Below are positions 8,267 through 15,900 of a stretch of DNA of 17,249 nt, one piece after another. Below the pieces are notes generated by a model. The model saw nothing but the letters and a program-made list of their open reading frames with translations. It made no database searches and was not told where the DNA came from. The stretch's first letter is position 1. Every line of letters starts with the position of its first letter. The DNA comes from JAFAGX01 sp035622175 (GTDB taxonomy: Bacteria > Acidobacteriota > Terriglobia > Terriglobales > Acidobacteriaceae): the NCBI GenBank assembly GCA_035622175.1, contig DASPVV010000029.1, forward strand, positions 1 to 17,249. The letters are read 5' to 3'. Both the position numbers and the translations under genes were made by a program.

Positions 8267-9705
8267 TCGCTGCGCACAAGCTATCGGTCGCGATACGAAG
8301 TCTGCGTATTCGAAATTTGAGGGCGCAATGGCTTTGGACCCTGGGTCTCAGTGTCTTGTTTGTGTTGTTGCCATTCGTTTTTCGGCTGGACGGGCGGCAG
8401 CATGCAGACTGGCTTCAGTTCCTTGGCCGCTTCCATCCGTCGCTCGTGCATCTGCCGATCGGCATGCTGGTTTTGCTGCCATTTCTCGAGTTTGGCGGGA
8501 CGACCCGGCTCGGTCTGCGCGAAGCTGCAGGTTTCGTACTTTACCTGGCACTAGCCACCGGCGTCGTCACGCTTGTCTTCGGAATCTTGCTCGCATACGG
8601 CAGTGGCGTTATGGGCGCAACAGTCACGCGTCACATGTGGGGCGGTATTGCGCTGTTGATTGAATTGCTGGTGTGTGTCGCCGCGCGTCCCGCCTGGATC
8701 TCGGGTCAAGTCCAGCGGGTATATCCAGCGCTGCTCGCCGCAAGCTTGCTCACACTCTTATGGACTGGGCATCAGGGCGGTTCGCTCACCTATGGAAGTG
8801 ACTACCTGACTCGTTTTATGCCGGGCCCGGTGAAGCGATTCTTCCCGTCGGCCTCTTCGGCTTCCGACGCGGCCTATGTTGGCTCGGTCTACATGCGCTC
8901 GATTCATCCGATCCTTGATGCCAAGTGCGTTGTCTGCCACGGAGCAAGCAAAGAGCAGGGAGGACTTCGCCTTGACTTCTATGACCTGTTGATAACAGGA
9001 GGCAAAGACGGAGCCGTCATCGCGCCCCGAAACCCGGATCACAGTCTGGTACTGCAGAGAGTGACACTCTCTCCAACTGATAAACACTTCATGCCTGCCG
9101 AAGGGCGCACACCTTTGACAGCAGACGAGATCGCCATCCTCCGGGCATGGATTCTTGCCGACGCTTCCCCAACTGCGACCAGTATTCCAGGCATTGCCAC
9201 GACTGCGGAAAGCACAGAACTACCGCTTCAACCCGTCGGTGACTACAGCAATCTGATGAACGAGATTCATCAGATGCAAAGGTCAGAAGGCGCAAAACTG
9301 GTCGCAGTATCAGCAACGCCATCCGATGGCCTGATTCTCAGAACGATTGATATAGCTTCTAAATTCGACGACGCAGAGCTTGCCCGCTTCCAACGATTCG
9401 CGCCTTTTATCGTCGACGCCGAACTCGGACGAACGAAGGTCGGCGACGATTGCTTTGACATACTAAGCAGATTCACGAACCTGCGCGCTCTCCATTTAGA
9501 AGGCACTGCGGTCACGGGGCGGGCTCTGGGGAAACTCTCTGCACTCTCCCAGCTCTCGTATTTGAACCTGAGCGGGACCAAGGTCACGAGCGAGGCACTG
9601 GTTCCCTTGAAGGGGATGTCCAACCTGCGTCACGTCTATTTATTCGACACGCCTGCGCAGGCAGCCTCCGCGGCCACGAATAGCACTCTCAGGAGCACCC
9701 AATGA
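8263..9705 (+). CDS. DUF2231 membrane protein fused to PSCyt1 cytochrome and LRR segment
   Basis: This 480-residue protein has three parts. Residues about 20-190 hold several membrane helices of the DUF2231 type, with the FHPSLVHLPIGM signature near residue 58. Residues about 205-305 are a PSCyt1 cytochrome domain with haem motif CVVCH (C222, C225, H226) and the usual FMPAEGRTPLTADEIAILRAWI tail end. Residues about 400-465 look like leucine-rich repeats (LRALHLEGTAVT, LSYLNLSGTKVT, LRHVYLFDT). The start is GTG 8263, overlapping the preceding stop (GTGA), which suggests translational coupling. It probably anchors electron transfer at the membrane with the cytochrome and LRR outside; that topology is inferred. 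It overlaps the next gene by 4 bases. Confidence 0.87.
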   Translation: MIAAHKLSVAIRSLRIRNLRAQWLWTLGLSVLFVLLPFVFRLDGRQHADWLQFLGRFHPSLVHLPIGMLVLLPFLEFGGTTRLGLREAAGFVLYLALATGVVTLVFGILLAYGSGVMGATVTRHMWGGIALLIELLVCVAARPAWISGQVQRVYPALLAASLLTLLWTGHQGGSLTYGSDYLTRFMPGPVKRFFPSASSASDAAYVGSVYMRSIHPILDAKCVVCHGASKEQGGLRLDFYDLLITGGKDGAVIAPRNPDHSLVLQRVTLSPTDKHFMPAEGRTPLTADEIAILRAWILADASPTATSIPGIATTAESTELPLQPVGDYSNLMNEIHQMQRSEGAKLVAVSATPSDGLILRTIDIASKFDDAELARFQRFAPFIVDAELGRTKVGDDCFDILSRFTNLRALHLEGTAVTGRALGKLSALSQLSYLNLSGTKVTSEALVPLKGMSNLRHVYLFDTPAQAASAATNSTLRSTQ

Positions 9706-10745
9706 TGAACATGCATCGGCGCACATTTCTTGCCGCAGCAGGAGTCGCAGCACTCGCACCCAGGCGCATCGTTTCGGCTTCTTCCGAATCCTCCTCTCGG
9801 CCTCACCAATTGACCGGCAATGGGGAATGGACTTATGCGGTAGTGTCCGGCTGGGGAAAATTGCCCGCAGGCACAATGTTCGGCGGCACGCATGGCGCAA
9901 TAGCCCAGGACAGGGCTGGAAATATCTATGTCAGCACTCAGAGCGATACCGGCATTCTGGTCTACAGCTCCGATGGCCGTCTGCTTAGGAAGATCGCGAC
10001 CGCATATCCTGAGGTTCACTCGATTGTCTTTGCCACAGAAGGAGGCGACGAATATCTCTACGCAACGGTGCAGAAAGGTACTCCTCGGGAGAACTGGCTC
10101 TTTCTGAAGATGAAAACTGATGGCGGCGTCGTGCTGAAAATCACGGCTCCTCCGGAAGCTGGCTTCAAATCCGCCAATGAATGGCGCATTACGGCGGCCG
10201 TGCCCACCCCGGACAGCTCCATCTTTATTGCGAACGGATATGGCGATTCGCGCATTTTCCGCTTTGACAAGAATGGAAACTACAAAGCGGGCTACTCGGA
10301 GAAGGGCAGTGGCGAGGGCCAGTTGGATTGCAGCCATGGCCTTTCGCTTGACACCCGCTACGAACAGCCGCTTTTGCTGGTTTGTGATCGAGAGAATCGC
10401 CGGTTGTGTCATTTCGATCTGGACGGCCGTTACGTACGCACCGTGACGCAGCATCTCCGTCGACCTTGTCAGGTGAGTTTTCACGGCGATTATGCTGTGG
10501 TTTCAGAGTTGGAAGGACGCGCCACCATCCTTGACCGCGACAATGTTCCCGTCGCCTTCGTTGGCGACAATCCGCAGAAAACGCAGTGGGCCAACTACGA
10601 AGTTGATCCGAGTGCAATCAATGCTGCCGTCTTCAGCGCAGCGCACGGCTGCTTCATAGATTCTGAGGCAAACATCTTCGTGTCGGATTGGAACCGAACC
10701 GGACGCCTCACCAAGCTGTCTAAGGTCGGAGAGTTAAAGACTTAG
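9702..10745 (+). CDS. Tat-exported NHL/SMP-30-like beta-propeller protein
   Basis: This 347-residue protein starts at ATG 9702, overlapping the previous stop (ATGA); a second ATG at 9705 is equally possible. The leader MNMHRRTFLAAAGVAALAP is a twin-arginine signal. The rest shows NHL-type blades: AIAQDRAGNIYVSTQSDTG, SIFIANGYGDSRIFRFDKNG, GQLDCSHGLSLD, LLLVCDRENRRLCHFDLDG and IFVSDWNRTGRLTKL. The spacing resembles six-bladed propellers such as NHL, SMP-30 or peptidyl-hydroxyglycine lyase. In such proteins the propeller binds ligands or catalyses lyase or lactonase chemistry; no catalytic set can be assigned here. It is the last gene of the four-gene overlapping block, with a 115-base gap downstream. 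Confidence 0.82.
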   Translation: MMNMHRRTFLAAAGVAALAPRRIVSASSESSSRPHQLTGNGEWTYAVVSGWGKLPAGTMFGGTHGAIAQDRAGNIYVSTQSDTGILVYSSDGRLLRKIATAYPEVHSIVFATEGGDEYLYATVQKGTPRENWLFLKMKTDGGVVLKITAPPEAGFKSANEWRITAAVPTPDSSIFIANGYGDSRIFRFDKNGNYKAGYSEKGSGEGQLDCSHGLSLDTRYEQPLLLVCDRENRRLCHFDLDGRYVRTVTQHLRRPCQVSFHGDYAVVSELEGRATILDRDNVPVAFVGDNPQKTQWANYEVDPSAINAAVFSAAHGCFIDSEANIFVSDWNRTGRLTKLSKVGELKT

Positions 10746-10860
10746 AACTCCCCCTGCTGCACCGTCGATATGACGCCTGGCATAGAATGTCCGGGACCGT
10801 GCCCCCGACTACTGCTCCTCGGCTTATGAAGCTGCTGCAAGTCACAACTGGAAATACGGT

Positions 10861-11658
10861 ATGTTGATATTACGACTGTTGTTGCCTATTAGCCTCCTGG
10901 CCGCTGGCTGGCATGCAGCGTTGCCATTGAGGTCAGTAGTGGGGGGCACGCCCCAGAATTCAGCGCCGAATTTCAATGTCATCGTGCTGGCGGAGGCGAA
11001 CAGCATCCATCGCCCTTTTGTAGAGGCTGCAAAGATTTGGTTGCAGAAACAGGCTTCTGAAAACAATTTCTCGGTGGACTACATCTCGAAAACCGAGAAG
11101 ATTAACGATGCATTTCTCTCGCACTATCAATTGTTCATACAACTGGATTATCCGCCCTATGGCTGGACACCAACGGCAGTGGTGGCATTTACCAAGTACA
11201 TCGAGGAAGGCCGTGGAGGATGGATCGGGTTTCACCACGCGACGCTGCTGGGTGAATTCGACGGGTACTCCATATGGCCGTGGTTTTCGCAGTTCATGGG
11301 GGGAATTCGTTTCAAGGATTACATTCCGAGGTTTGCCACCGCAACCGTCGTTGTAGAAGACCGATCGCATCCGGTGATGAAGAATCTGGGCTCATCATTC
11401 GTGGTGGAGCAGGAGGAGTGGTACACGTACGACAAGTCTCCCCGTCCAAACGTTCACGTGCTGGCCCATGTGGATGAGGCGACGTACTCGCCTGATACCA
11501 CCACCAAGATGGGCGGCGATCATCCGGTGATCTGGACCAACGAGCATATGAAGGCGCGTAATGTATATATCTTTATGGGCCATCATCCCGAGTTGTTTCA
11601 GAACTCGACTTTCACCACGATCTTCCACAACGCCATCCTGTGGGCGGCGCATCGATGA
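10861..11658 (+). CDS. Secreted ThuA-like domain protein
   Basis: This 265-residue protein has a hydrophobic Sec-type leader (MLILRLLLPISLLAAGWHAA) followed by one ThuA-like domain (glutamine-amidotransferase-like fold). Matching blocks are GGWIGFHHATLL, the VVVEDRSHPVMKNL strand, EEWYTYDKSPRPNVHVLA, DHPVIWTNEH and VYIFMGHHPELF. ThuA was first described in rhizobial trehalose and maltitol use; ThuA-like domains are common beside sugar-related genes, but the reaction here is unknown. The Shine-Dalgarno before ATG 10861 is weak, and the 115 bases upstream contain no clear promoter or terminator. Its stop overlaps the start of the next ThuA gene, so the two are probably co-translated. Confidence 0.85.
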   Translation: MLILRLLLPISLLAAGWHAALPLRSVVGGTPQNSAPNFNVIVLAEANSIHRPFVEAAKIWLQKQASENNFSVDYISKTEKINDAFLSHYQLFIQLDYPPYGWTPTAVVAFTKYIEEGRGGWIGFHHATLLGEFDGYSIWPWFSQFMGGIRFKDYIPRFATATVVVEDRSHPVMKNLGSSFVVEQEEWYTYDKSPRPNVHVLAHVDEATYSPDTTTKMGGDHPVIWTNEHMKARNVYIFMGHHPELFQNSTFTTIFHNAILWAAHR

Positions 11659-13445
11659 GATTCCGACGGTTCCTGCTCTTTGTCTTTCTCGCCCTTCAAT
11701 GGTCCTCTCTGGAGACCTTTGCGCAGCAAGCGCACTTCAGGACAATAGCGTTTTACTCCGACAAAACCGAAGGAGATCACGTTCAGTTCGCGCAAGACGC
11801 GGTGAAATTCTTGGGTGAACTGGCGGCACGCGAACACTTTACACTCGAAACGACCACGAGATGGGAGGATCTGAACGACGAGCACCTCAGCAATTGTCAA
11901 CTCGTCATCTGGCTCAACCAGTCGCCGACGAAGGCCGAGCAACGGAGCGCGTTCGAACGCTATATCGAGCACGGCGGAGCATGGCTGGGCTTCCACGCAG
12001 CCGCGTACAACGACAAAGACACGAACTGGCCATGGTTTGTCGATTTTCTGGGCGGCGCGGTCTTTTATATCAACAGTTGGCCTCCGCTTCCGGCGCGGAT
12101 CACGATCGATGATCGAACGCATCCAGTCGCCGCCGGGCTTTCCGGCGAATTCGAGTCGCCGGCGAACGAGTGGTATGTCTGGAAACCCAGCCCCCGCTCT
12201 AATCAGGATGTGCGCGTGCTGGCCACTTTTGATCCCGCAAACTATCCGATAGGCTTCAAGGATGTTCTCACCAGTGGCGATCTTCCCGTCGTGTGGACCA
12301 ATACGAAGTACAAAATGCTCTACATGAATATGGGACATGGGGACAAGATCTTCGACAGTCCCGTGCAAAACCGCCTCATTGAGAATGCCGTTAACTGGCT
12401 GGGAACGGGAACCAAGCAACCCACGGAGCCGGAAGCAAATGGAATCCGTGTCAGCCCGTACGGGGTTGTAGTCAATCCACAGAGCGGCAAGTTCTACGCT
12501 GTGAACACAAGGAACGACGCTGTAATGGTGCTCGATGCCAATGGCCACTTCTTGAAGAGTATGGAGGTCGGAAGGGCGCCGGAGTCGATTGCCGTCAATC
12601 CCGACACAAATCGCATTTATGTCGCCAATTCAGGCAGCGGAACGGTGACCGTGATTGACGGAGCAACCGACAAAGCACTCGCAACTGTGCCGGTTGGTGA
12701 TCTTCCTTATACGATCAGTGCCAATCGGCAGACGAACAAAGTGTACATTTCACGCACCTTCGGGAATGACACGGTGATCATCGACGGAAGAAACAATACT
12801 TCAACGAGTGTGCAAGCCGGCGCGGGTGATGCAGTTGGCATGGAGTCGCTCGACGAGAAAGCGTACGCGATCAACTATGAATCTGCGCAGGTGACGGTCT
12901 TTGACGGAGCGAAGAACCAAATCTCGAAAATAGAAGCTGAGAATCATCCCTGGGCGGTGGCGGTAAATCCGGAGAAAAAGAAGGTCTACGCGGCGAGCGA
13001 GGGTAATCGGACTGTGACGATCATCGACGCCACAACTCGCGCGACTAGAACGGTGGAGGCGGGAGAGATTCCTTGTGCGATTGCAGTGGACTCGTCCACG
13101 GGAAGGGTTTTCGTTGCCAACTATGGAAATAACGACGTTACGGTGCTTGACGGCGAGAGTGATGCCGTCCTGACTACGGTCAAGGTCAACCCGAATCCCC
13201 AGGCGATTGCGGTCGATTCCAGCAATCATAAGGTGTACGTTGCGAGCACACACGTTGACGCTACGACCGTTTTGGATGGGACGAACAATTCCGTGTTGGG
13301 CACCGTAAAAACGGGCAAAGCCCCGTTTGCGATAGCAGTCAATCCCAAGAGTCACATTGCGGTAACGCTCGGACTCGATGGCGATCTGACGGTAATTGAT
13401 GGAACGACTTTGACGGTTTCGTCTGTCCCCGAGAGCAAACCATGA
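11655..13445 (+). CDS. ThuA-like domain fused to YVTN beta-propeller, secreted
   Basis: This 596-residue protein starts at ATG 11655, overlapping the upstream stop as ATGA. An in-frame GTG at 11640 would only add five residues before the signal peptide. The leader MRFRRFLLFVFLALQWSS ends near FAQ. Residues about 24-255 are a ThuA-like domain (GGAWLGFHAAAY, TIDDRTHPVAAGL, NEWYVWKPSPRSN, DLPVVWTNTKYKMLYMNMGH). After a TKQPTEPEANG linker, about seven to eight YVTN-type blades follow, such as ESIAVNPDTNRIYVANSGSG, AIAVDSSTGRVFVANYGNND and AIAVDSSNHKVYVASTH. It is paralogous to the preceding gene in its first half. The propeller probably binds a partner or surface ligand; this is inference. Confidence 0.88.
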   Translation: MRFRRFLLFVFLALQWSSLETFAQQAHFRTIAFYSDKTEGDHVQFAQDAVKFLGELAAREHFTLETTTRWEDLNDEHLSNCQLVIWLNQSPTKAEQRSAFERYIEHGGAWLGFHAAAYNDKDTNWPWFVDFLGGAVFYINSWPPLPARITIDDRTHPVAAGLSGEFESPANEWYVWKPSPRSNQDVRVLATFDPANYPIGFKDVLTSGDLPVVWTNTKYKMLYMNMGHGDKIFDSPVQNRLIENAVNWLGTGTKQPTEPEANGIRVSPYGVVVNPQSGKFYAVNTRNDAVMVLDANGHFLKSMEVGRAPESIAVNPDTNRIYVANSGSGTVTVIDGATDKALATVPVGDLPYTISANRQTNKVYISRTFGNDTVIIDGRNNTSTSVQAGAGDAVGMESLDEKAYAINYESAQVTVFDGAKNQISKIEAENHPWAVAVNPEKKKVYAASEGNRTVTIIDATTRATRTVEAGEIPCAIAVDSSTGRVFVANYGNNDVTVLDGESDAVLTTVKVNPNPQAIAVDSSNHKVYVASTHVDATTVLDGTNNSVLGTVKTGKAPFAIAVNPKSHIAVTLGLDGDLTVIDGTTLTVSSVPESKP

Positions 13446-13467
13446 AGGCTGAAACAGAGGACATATC

Positions 13468-14616
13468 GTGAAACGTCAGTTCAATAGACTGTGCAGCCTG
13501 GGCGCGATCGTCGCTTGTTCGCTGGCTTCATGGGCGCAGCAAACGCACCCCATCCTCGCGATTGGATCCGCCGCGCCGAATTTCGAGCTTCCAGGCGTCG
13601 ATGGAGCCGTCCACAAACTCTCCGATTATTCCGCGAGTCGCGTGCTGGTCGTGATCTTTATCTGCAATCATTGCCCGATCGCGCAAATGTATGAGCGGCG
13701 GGTAGCCCAACTGAGTGCGGACTACAAGGATCGCGGCGTGAGCGTGGTTGCCATTGAACCCAATGATCCCAATGCGATCACGATCGACGAACTGGATTCA
13801 TCGGACATCAGCGACAGCCTTGAGGAGATGAAAATCCGCGCTGAGTACAAGCATTTAACCTACCCATATCTTTACGACGGTGAAACGCAATCGGTCACAA
13901 ACGCGTATGGGCCACAAGCGACTCCCCACGCTTTTGTGTTCGACAACGACCGGCGCCTGCGCTATGAAGGCCGCATGGACAATAGCTACCGCTCAGAGCT
14001 GGTAACGACGCACGAGGTACGCGACGCGATCGATGCTCTTCTAGCGCATCGCGAAGTCGCAGTAAAGCATACCGGTGTCTTCGGCTGTTCGACGAAGTGG
14101 AAAGAGAAACATGCGGCGCAGGTGGAAGCTCTGCGGAAGATTGAAGCGCAACCGGTAAAGCTCGAGATGACGTCTGCGGCGGATTTGACCAGGCTACGTA
14201 GCAATCCGGAGAAGAAAATGTTGCTTGTGAGTTTTTGGGCGACCTGGTGCGGTTCGTGCATTCATGAGTTTCCAGATATTGAAGACACTTTCCGGATGTA
14301 CAGCGTTCGTGATTTCGATCTGGTTACGGTGGCAGCCAACATGCCGGATGAGAAGGACTCTGTCATGCGCCTGCTCCAGAAGATGCATGCCACCAGCCGC
14401 AACTTGCTGTTTGATTCCAGCGACACGGCGGCGCTGCAGGCCGCGTTCGACCCGGCCTGGCAGTCTGCTGTGCCCTATACGGTGCTGATCGCTCCGGATG
14501 GCAAGGTTTTGTACAAGAGACAGGGCTCTGTCGACATTCTGGAATTACGCCGAACGATCCTGGCGAACCTGCCTTCGGACTACGAAGGGTTCAATCGGTA
14601 CTGGTCGGAACCTTGA
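13468..14616 (+). CDS. Secreted tandem double-thioredoxin-fold protein
   Basis: This 382-residue protein starts at GTG 13468, with AGAGG at 13456-13460 seven bases upstream, 22 bases after the ThuA-YVTN gene. A Sec leader ends near SWAQQ. Domain 1 (about 30-195) is AhpC/TSA-redoxin-like with CNHC (C66, C69) followed by Pro, then YPYLYDGETQSVTNAYGP and TPHAFVFDNDRRLRYEGR. Domain 2 (about 230-370) is a TlpA/thioredoxin-like domain with WCGSC (C261, C264) and a cis-Pro region VPYTVLIAPDGKVLY. Such domains reduce or isomerise disulfides outside the cytoplasm and assist cytochrome c maturation. Given the CxxCH proteins in the same cluster, keeping haem-site cysteines reduced is a reasonable but unproven job. 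Confidence 0.87.
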   Translation: MKRQFNRLCSLGAIVACSLASWAQQTHPILAIGSAAPNFELPGVDGAVHKLSDYSASRVLVVIFICNHCPIAQMYERRVAQLSADYKDRGVSVVAIEPNDPNAITIDELDSSDISDSLEEMKIRAEYKHLTYPYLYDGETQSVTNAYGPQATPHAFVFDNDRRLRYEGRMDNSYRSELVTTHEVRDAIDALLAHREVAVKHTGVFGCSTKWKEKHAAQVEALRKIEAQPVKLEMTSAADLTRLRSNPEKKMLLVSFWATWCGSCIHEFPDIEDTFRMYSVRDFDLVTVAANMPDEKDSVMRLLQKMHATSRNLLFDSSDTAALQAAFDPAWQSAVPYTVLIAPDGKVLYKRQGSVDILELRRTILANLPSDYEGFNRYWSEP

Positions 14617-14745
14617 GGGTTCGCGTTTATCGCCTGGGTTTTCCCGTTCGCGCTCCGATGTCACACCCAGACTTAGCCCTTCGCTTCGGCGTTTTGATAT
14701 CATCGCTCGGCGTTTCGGAAATTACTTTAGGGGAGCCAAACCGGT

Positions 14746-14919
14746 ATGGTTCTTAGGCGTCTTGCTCTGTTACTTGCAGTTTCTTGGGGAAGATGTGTGC
14801 TGGCGCAGATGGGGAATATGAATGCGCCGACATTCACGAAGGATGTCGCTCCAATTTTGCAGAAGGGCTGCCAGAGTTGCCACAGGCCGGCGCTCGGGCC
14901 GATCCTGCGACGTTCGTGA
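14746..14919 (+). pseudogene. Truncated c-type cytochrome (PSCyt1-like) gene start
   Basis: A 57-codon frame starts at ATG 14746, with AGGGGAG at 14729-14735. It encodes a signal peptide (LALLLAVSWGRCVLA, then Q) and a typical cytochrome start, FTKDVAPILQKGCQSCHRP, with haem motif C42-Q-S-C45-H46. Directly after CHRP the homology stops, and the frame closes at TGA 14917-14919. The DNA from about 14895 on is integrase sequence in another frame. A complete family member would continue for at least another 50 residues. It follows the cluster in the same direction, so it was probably another cytochrome of the same set before the recombination event. Confidence 0.75.
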
Positions 14920-15065
14920 ACAGGCAATGGGTCAAGGCTCGTCGGGCGGCAGGATTGCCTGAAGATTTGGTGCTGTACTGTGCTCGACACGACTTCGGAA
15001 CTTACGTTCTGAGCCGGACCGGAAATCTGAAAGCGGTGATGGATGCGATGGGACACGCGGACGTT
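14895..15065 (+). pseudogene. 3' fragment of a tyrosine recombinase (phage-type integrase)
   Basis: In the frame of codons beginning at 14895, about 57 residues match the catalytic C-terminal part of tyrosine integrases. They include FVNRQWVKARRAAGLPEDL, the YCARHDFGTYVL box holding the second catalytic Arg, and TGNLKAVMDAMGHADV, the conserved GH box. The N-terminal domain and first catalytic Arg are missing. Downstream the frame stays open to 15257, but no QHP or Tyr-nucleophile segment is recognisable, so the tail is decayed. It cannot encode an active enzyme. It is fused to the broken cytochrome gene on its 5' side and followed by the HTH remnant. Confidence 0.8.
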
Positions 15066-15163
15066 TCTGGCAGAACCGCGACTCAACCGACTATAAAAAA
15101 CCTTCCAACGCCTCACACCAGGAGTGTATCGTACCACACGGACGGGCTTTATACTTGGGTTGG

Positions 15164-15185
15164 GCGCTACGTAGTAGCGCACTAC
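15164..15185. repeat. Two overlapping, mutually exclusive inverted repeats
   Basis: GCGCTAC (15164-15170), GTA, GTAGCGC (15174-15180) forms a perfect 7-bp hairpin. GTAGT (15171-15175), AGCGC, ACTAC (15181-15185) forms a second one sharing the middle bases. It lies just before the HTH remnant and after the integrase remnant. Confidence 0.55.
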
Positions 15186-15186
15186 C

Positions 15187-15250
15187 GGCTCCTACCGTGT
15201 CCGACATCGCCTCTAGTGAGCGCCAATTCTACAAGCTCGCCGCTGAGAAC
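15187..15250 (+). pseudogene. Decayed second copy of the HTH excisionase-type gene
   Basis: These bases align with 49-120 of the window: by hand 49 of 60 aligned positions are identical, with one in-phase 12-base deletion that removes the L-L-N-I codons of the recognition-helix turn. The translation reads TVSDIAS then SERQFYKLAAE, against TVSDVASLLNISERQVYKLAAD in the intact copy. There is no start before it, homology ends after AAE, and it is in a different frame from the integrase fragment. It is therefore a pseudogene of the same mobile-element module. Confidence 0.75.
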
Positions 15251-15282
15251 TTTTTGACAGTAGGTTGCGTATTGCTCAGCCT

Positions 15283-15288
15283 AGGAGG
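15283..15288 (+). promoter_or_regulatory. Strong ribosome binding site for a GTG start
   Basis: AGGAGG lies six bases before GTG 15295 and decides that non-ATG start. A TTGACA at 15254-15259 resembles a -35 box, but I find no -10 at a suitable distance. Confidence 0.65.
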
Positions 15289-15294
15289 TGAACT

Positions 15295-15900
15295 GTGAAT
15301 ATCTTGTGCCGGGCGATCACTGCTTCCCTAGTGTTCGTGTTGGTGGGAGTTTGCCAGACCGTACAGGAGAGCACGACTTTCGAACATCAGGAATTTGAGA
15401 CCTTTCTAGCCAGGGGCACGAACCTTCGCTTGCACCTGCACGATGGAGACTTTCGCGTCGTCGGCAGCGATTCGGACAAAATCTCCGTTCATGTCGCGGG
15501 CAAGAACGTGGAGCAAGCGAAGAATATCAAGATTCAGTTGAACCGTTCGGGCGGAGTGGTCGATCTGAAGCTATCGCATGTGCCAAAGAATGAATTGCAG
15601 GTGACAATCGAGATCCCGAGATCGACAAACCTGTATGCTCGCATGCGCGGTGGCGATCTCTCGGTGGAAGGCGTGGCGGGAGACAAGGATCTAGAACTGA
15701 CCGGGGGCGATTTGACCATTCAAGTGGGAAGTGCTGAAGACTACGCCCACGTCGATCTCTCCGTAAGATTCGGAGAAGTTAGCGGGACCCAGTTCGGCGA
15801 TCCCAAGGGCTGGCTCGGAAATTCCGTTCGGAAAGACGGCAACGGAAAATACAGGCTTCATGCCCATGTTTTGGCTGGAGATCTGGTTCTGAAGTCCTGA
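15295..15900 (+). CDS. Secreted DUF4097-like beta-repeat protein
   Basis: This 201-residue protein has a Sec leader (about residues 5-20, ending near VGVC; a lipoprotein is possible but the box is imperfect). The body is built of short beta-strand repeats with G-D turns: LRLHLHDGDFRVVGSDSDKI, LYARMRGGDLSVEGVAGDKD, LELTGGDLTIQVGS and LHAHVLAGDLVLKS. This is the pattern of DUF4097 / DUF2807-like putative adhesin proteins that fold as beta-helices. No enzymatic function is known to me for such proteins. It starts 44 bases after the mobile-element debris, outside the cytochrome cluster, and probably has its own transcription. Confidence 0.7.
   Translation: MNILCRAITASLVFVLVGVCQTVQESTTFEHQEFETFLARGTNLRLHLHDGDFRVVGSDSDKISVHVAGKNVEQAKNIKIQLNRSGGVVDLKLSHVPKNELQVTIEIPRSTNLYARMRGGDLSVEGVAGDKDLELTGGDLTIQVGSAEDYAHVDLSVRFGEVSGTQFGDPKGWLGNSVRKDGNGKYRLHAHVLAGDLVLKS

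Noticed and set aside
9636..10484. 282-codon antisense ORF
   Set aside because: It lies opposite the well-supported NHL propeller gene; its composition is that of a codon-structure shadow.
10795..10860. TGCCCCC resembling the missing 5' acceptor strand of the tRNA-Gln
   Set aside because: No D-arm or anticodon arm follows; this is a chance match 8 kb away from the 3' half.
11598..12548. 316-codon antisense ORF
   Set aside because: It is a shadow of the ThuA-YVTN gene; the sense strand has clear domains and the antisense product has none.
14784..15257. Single 157-aa protein spanning the cytochrome/integrase junction
   Set aside because: The first third is the cytochrome gene read in the wrong frame and the last third is decayed; only 14895-15065 is real integrase sequence.
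15254..15276. Possible promoter with TTGACA -35 upstream of the DUF4097-like gene
   Set aside because: No acceptable -10 hexamer at 15-19 bases spacing.
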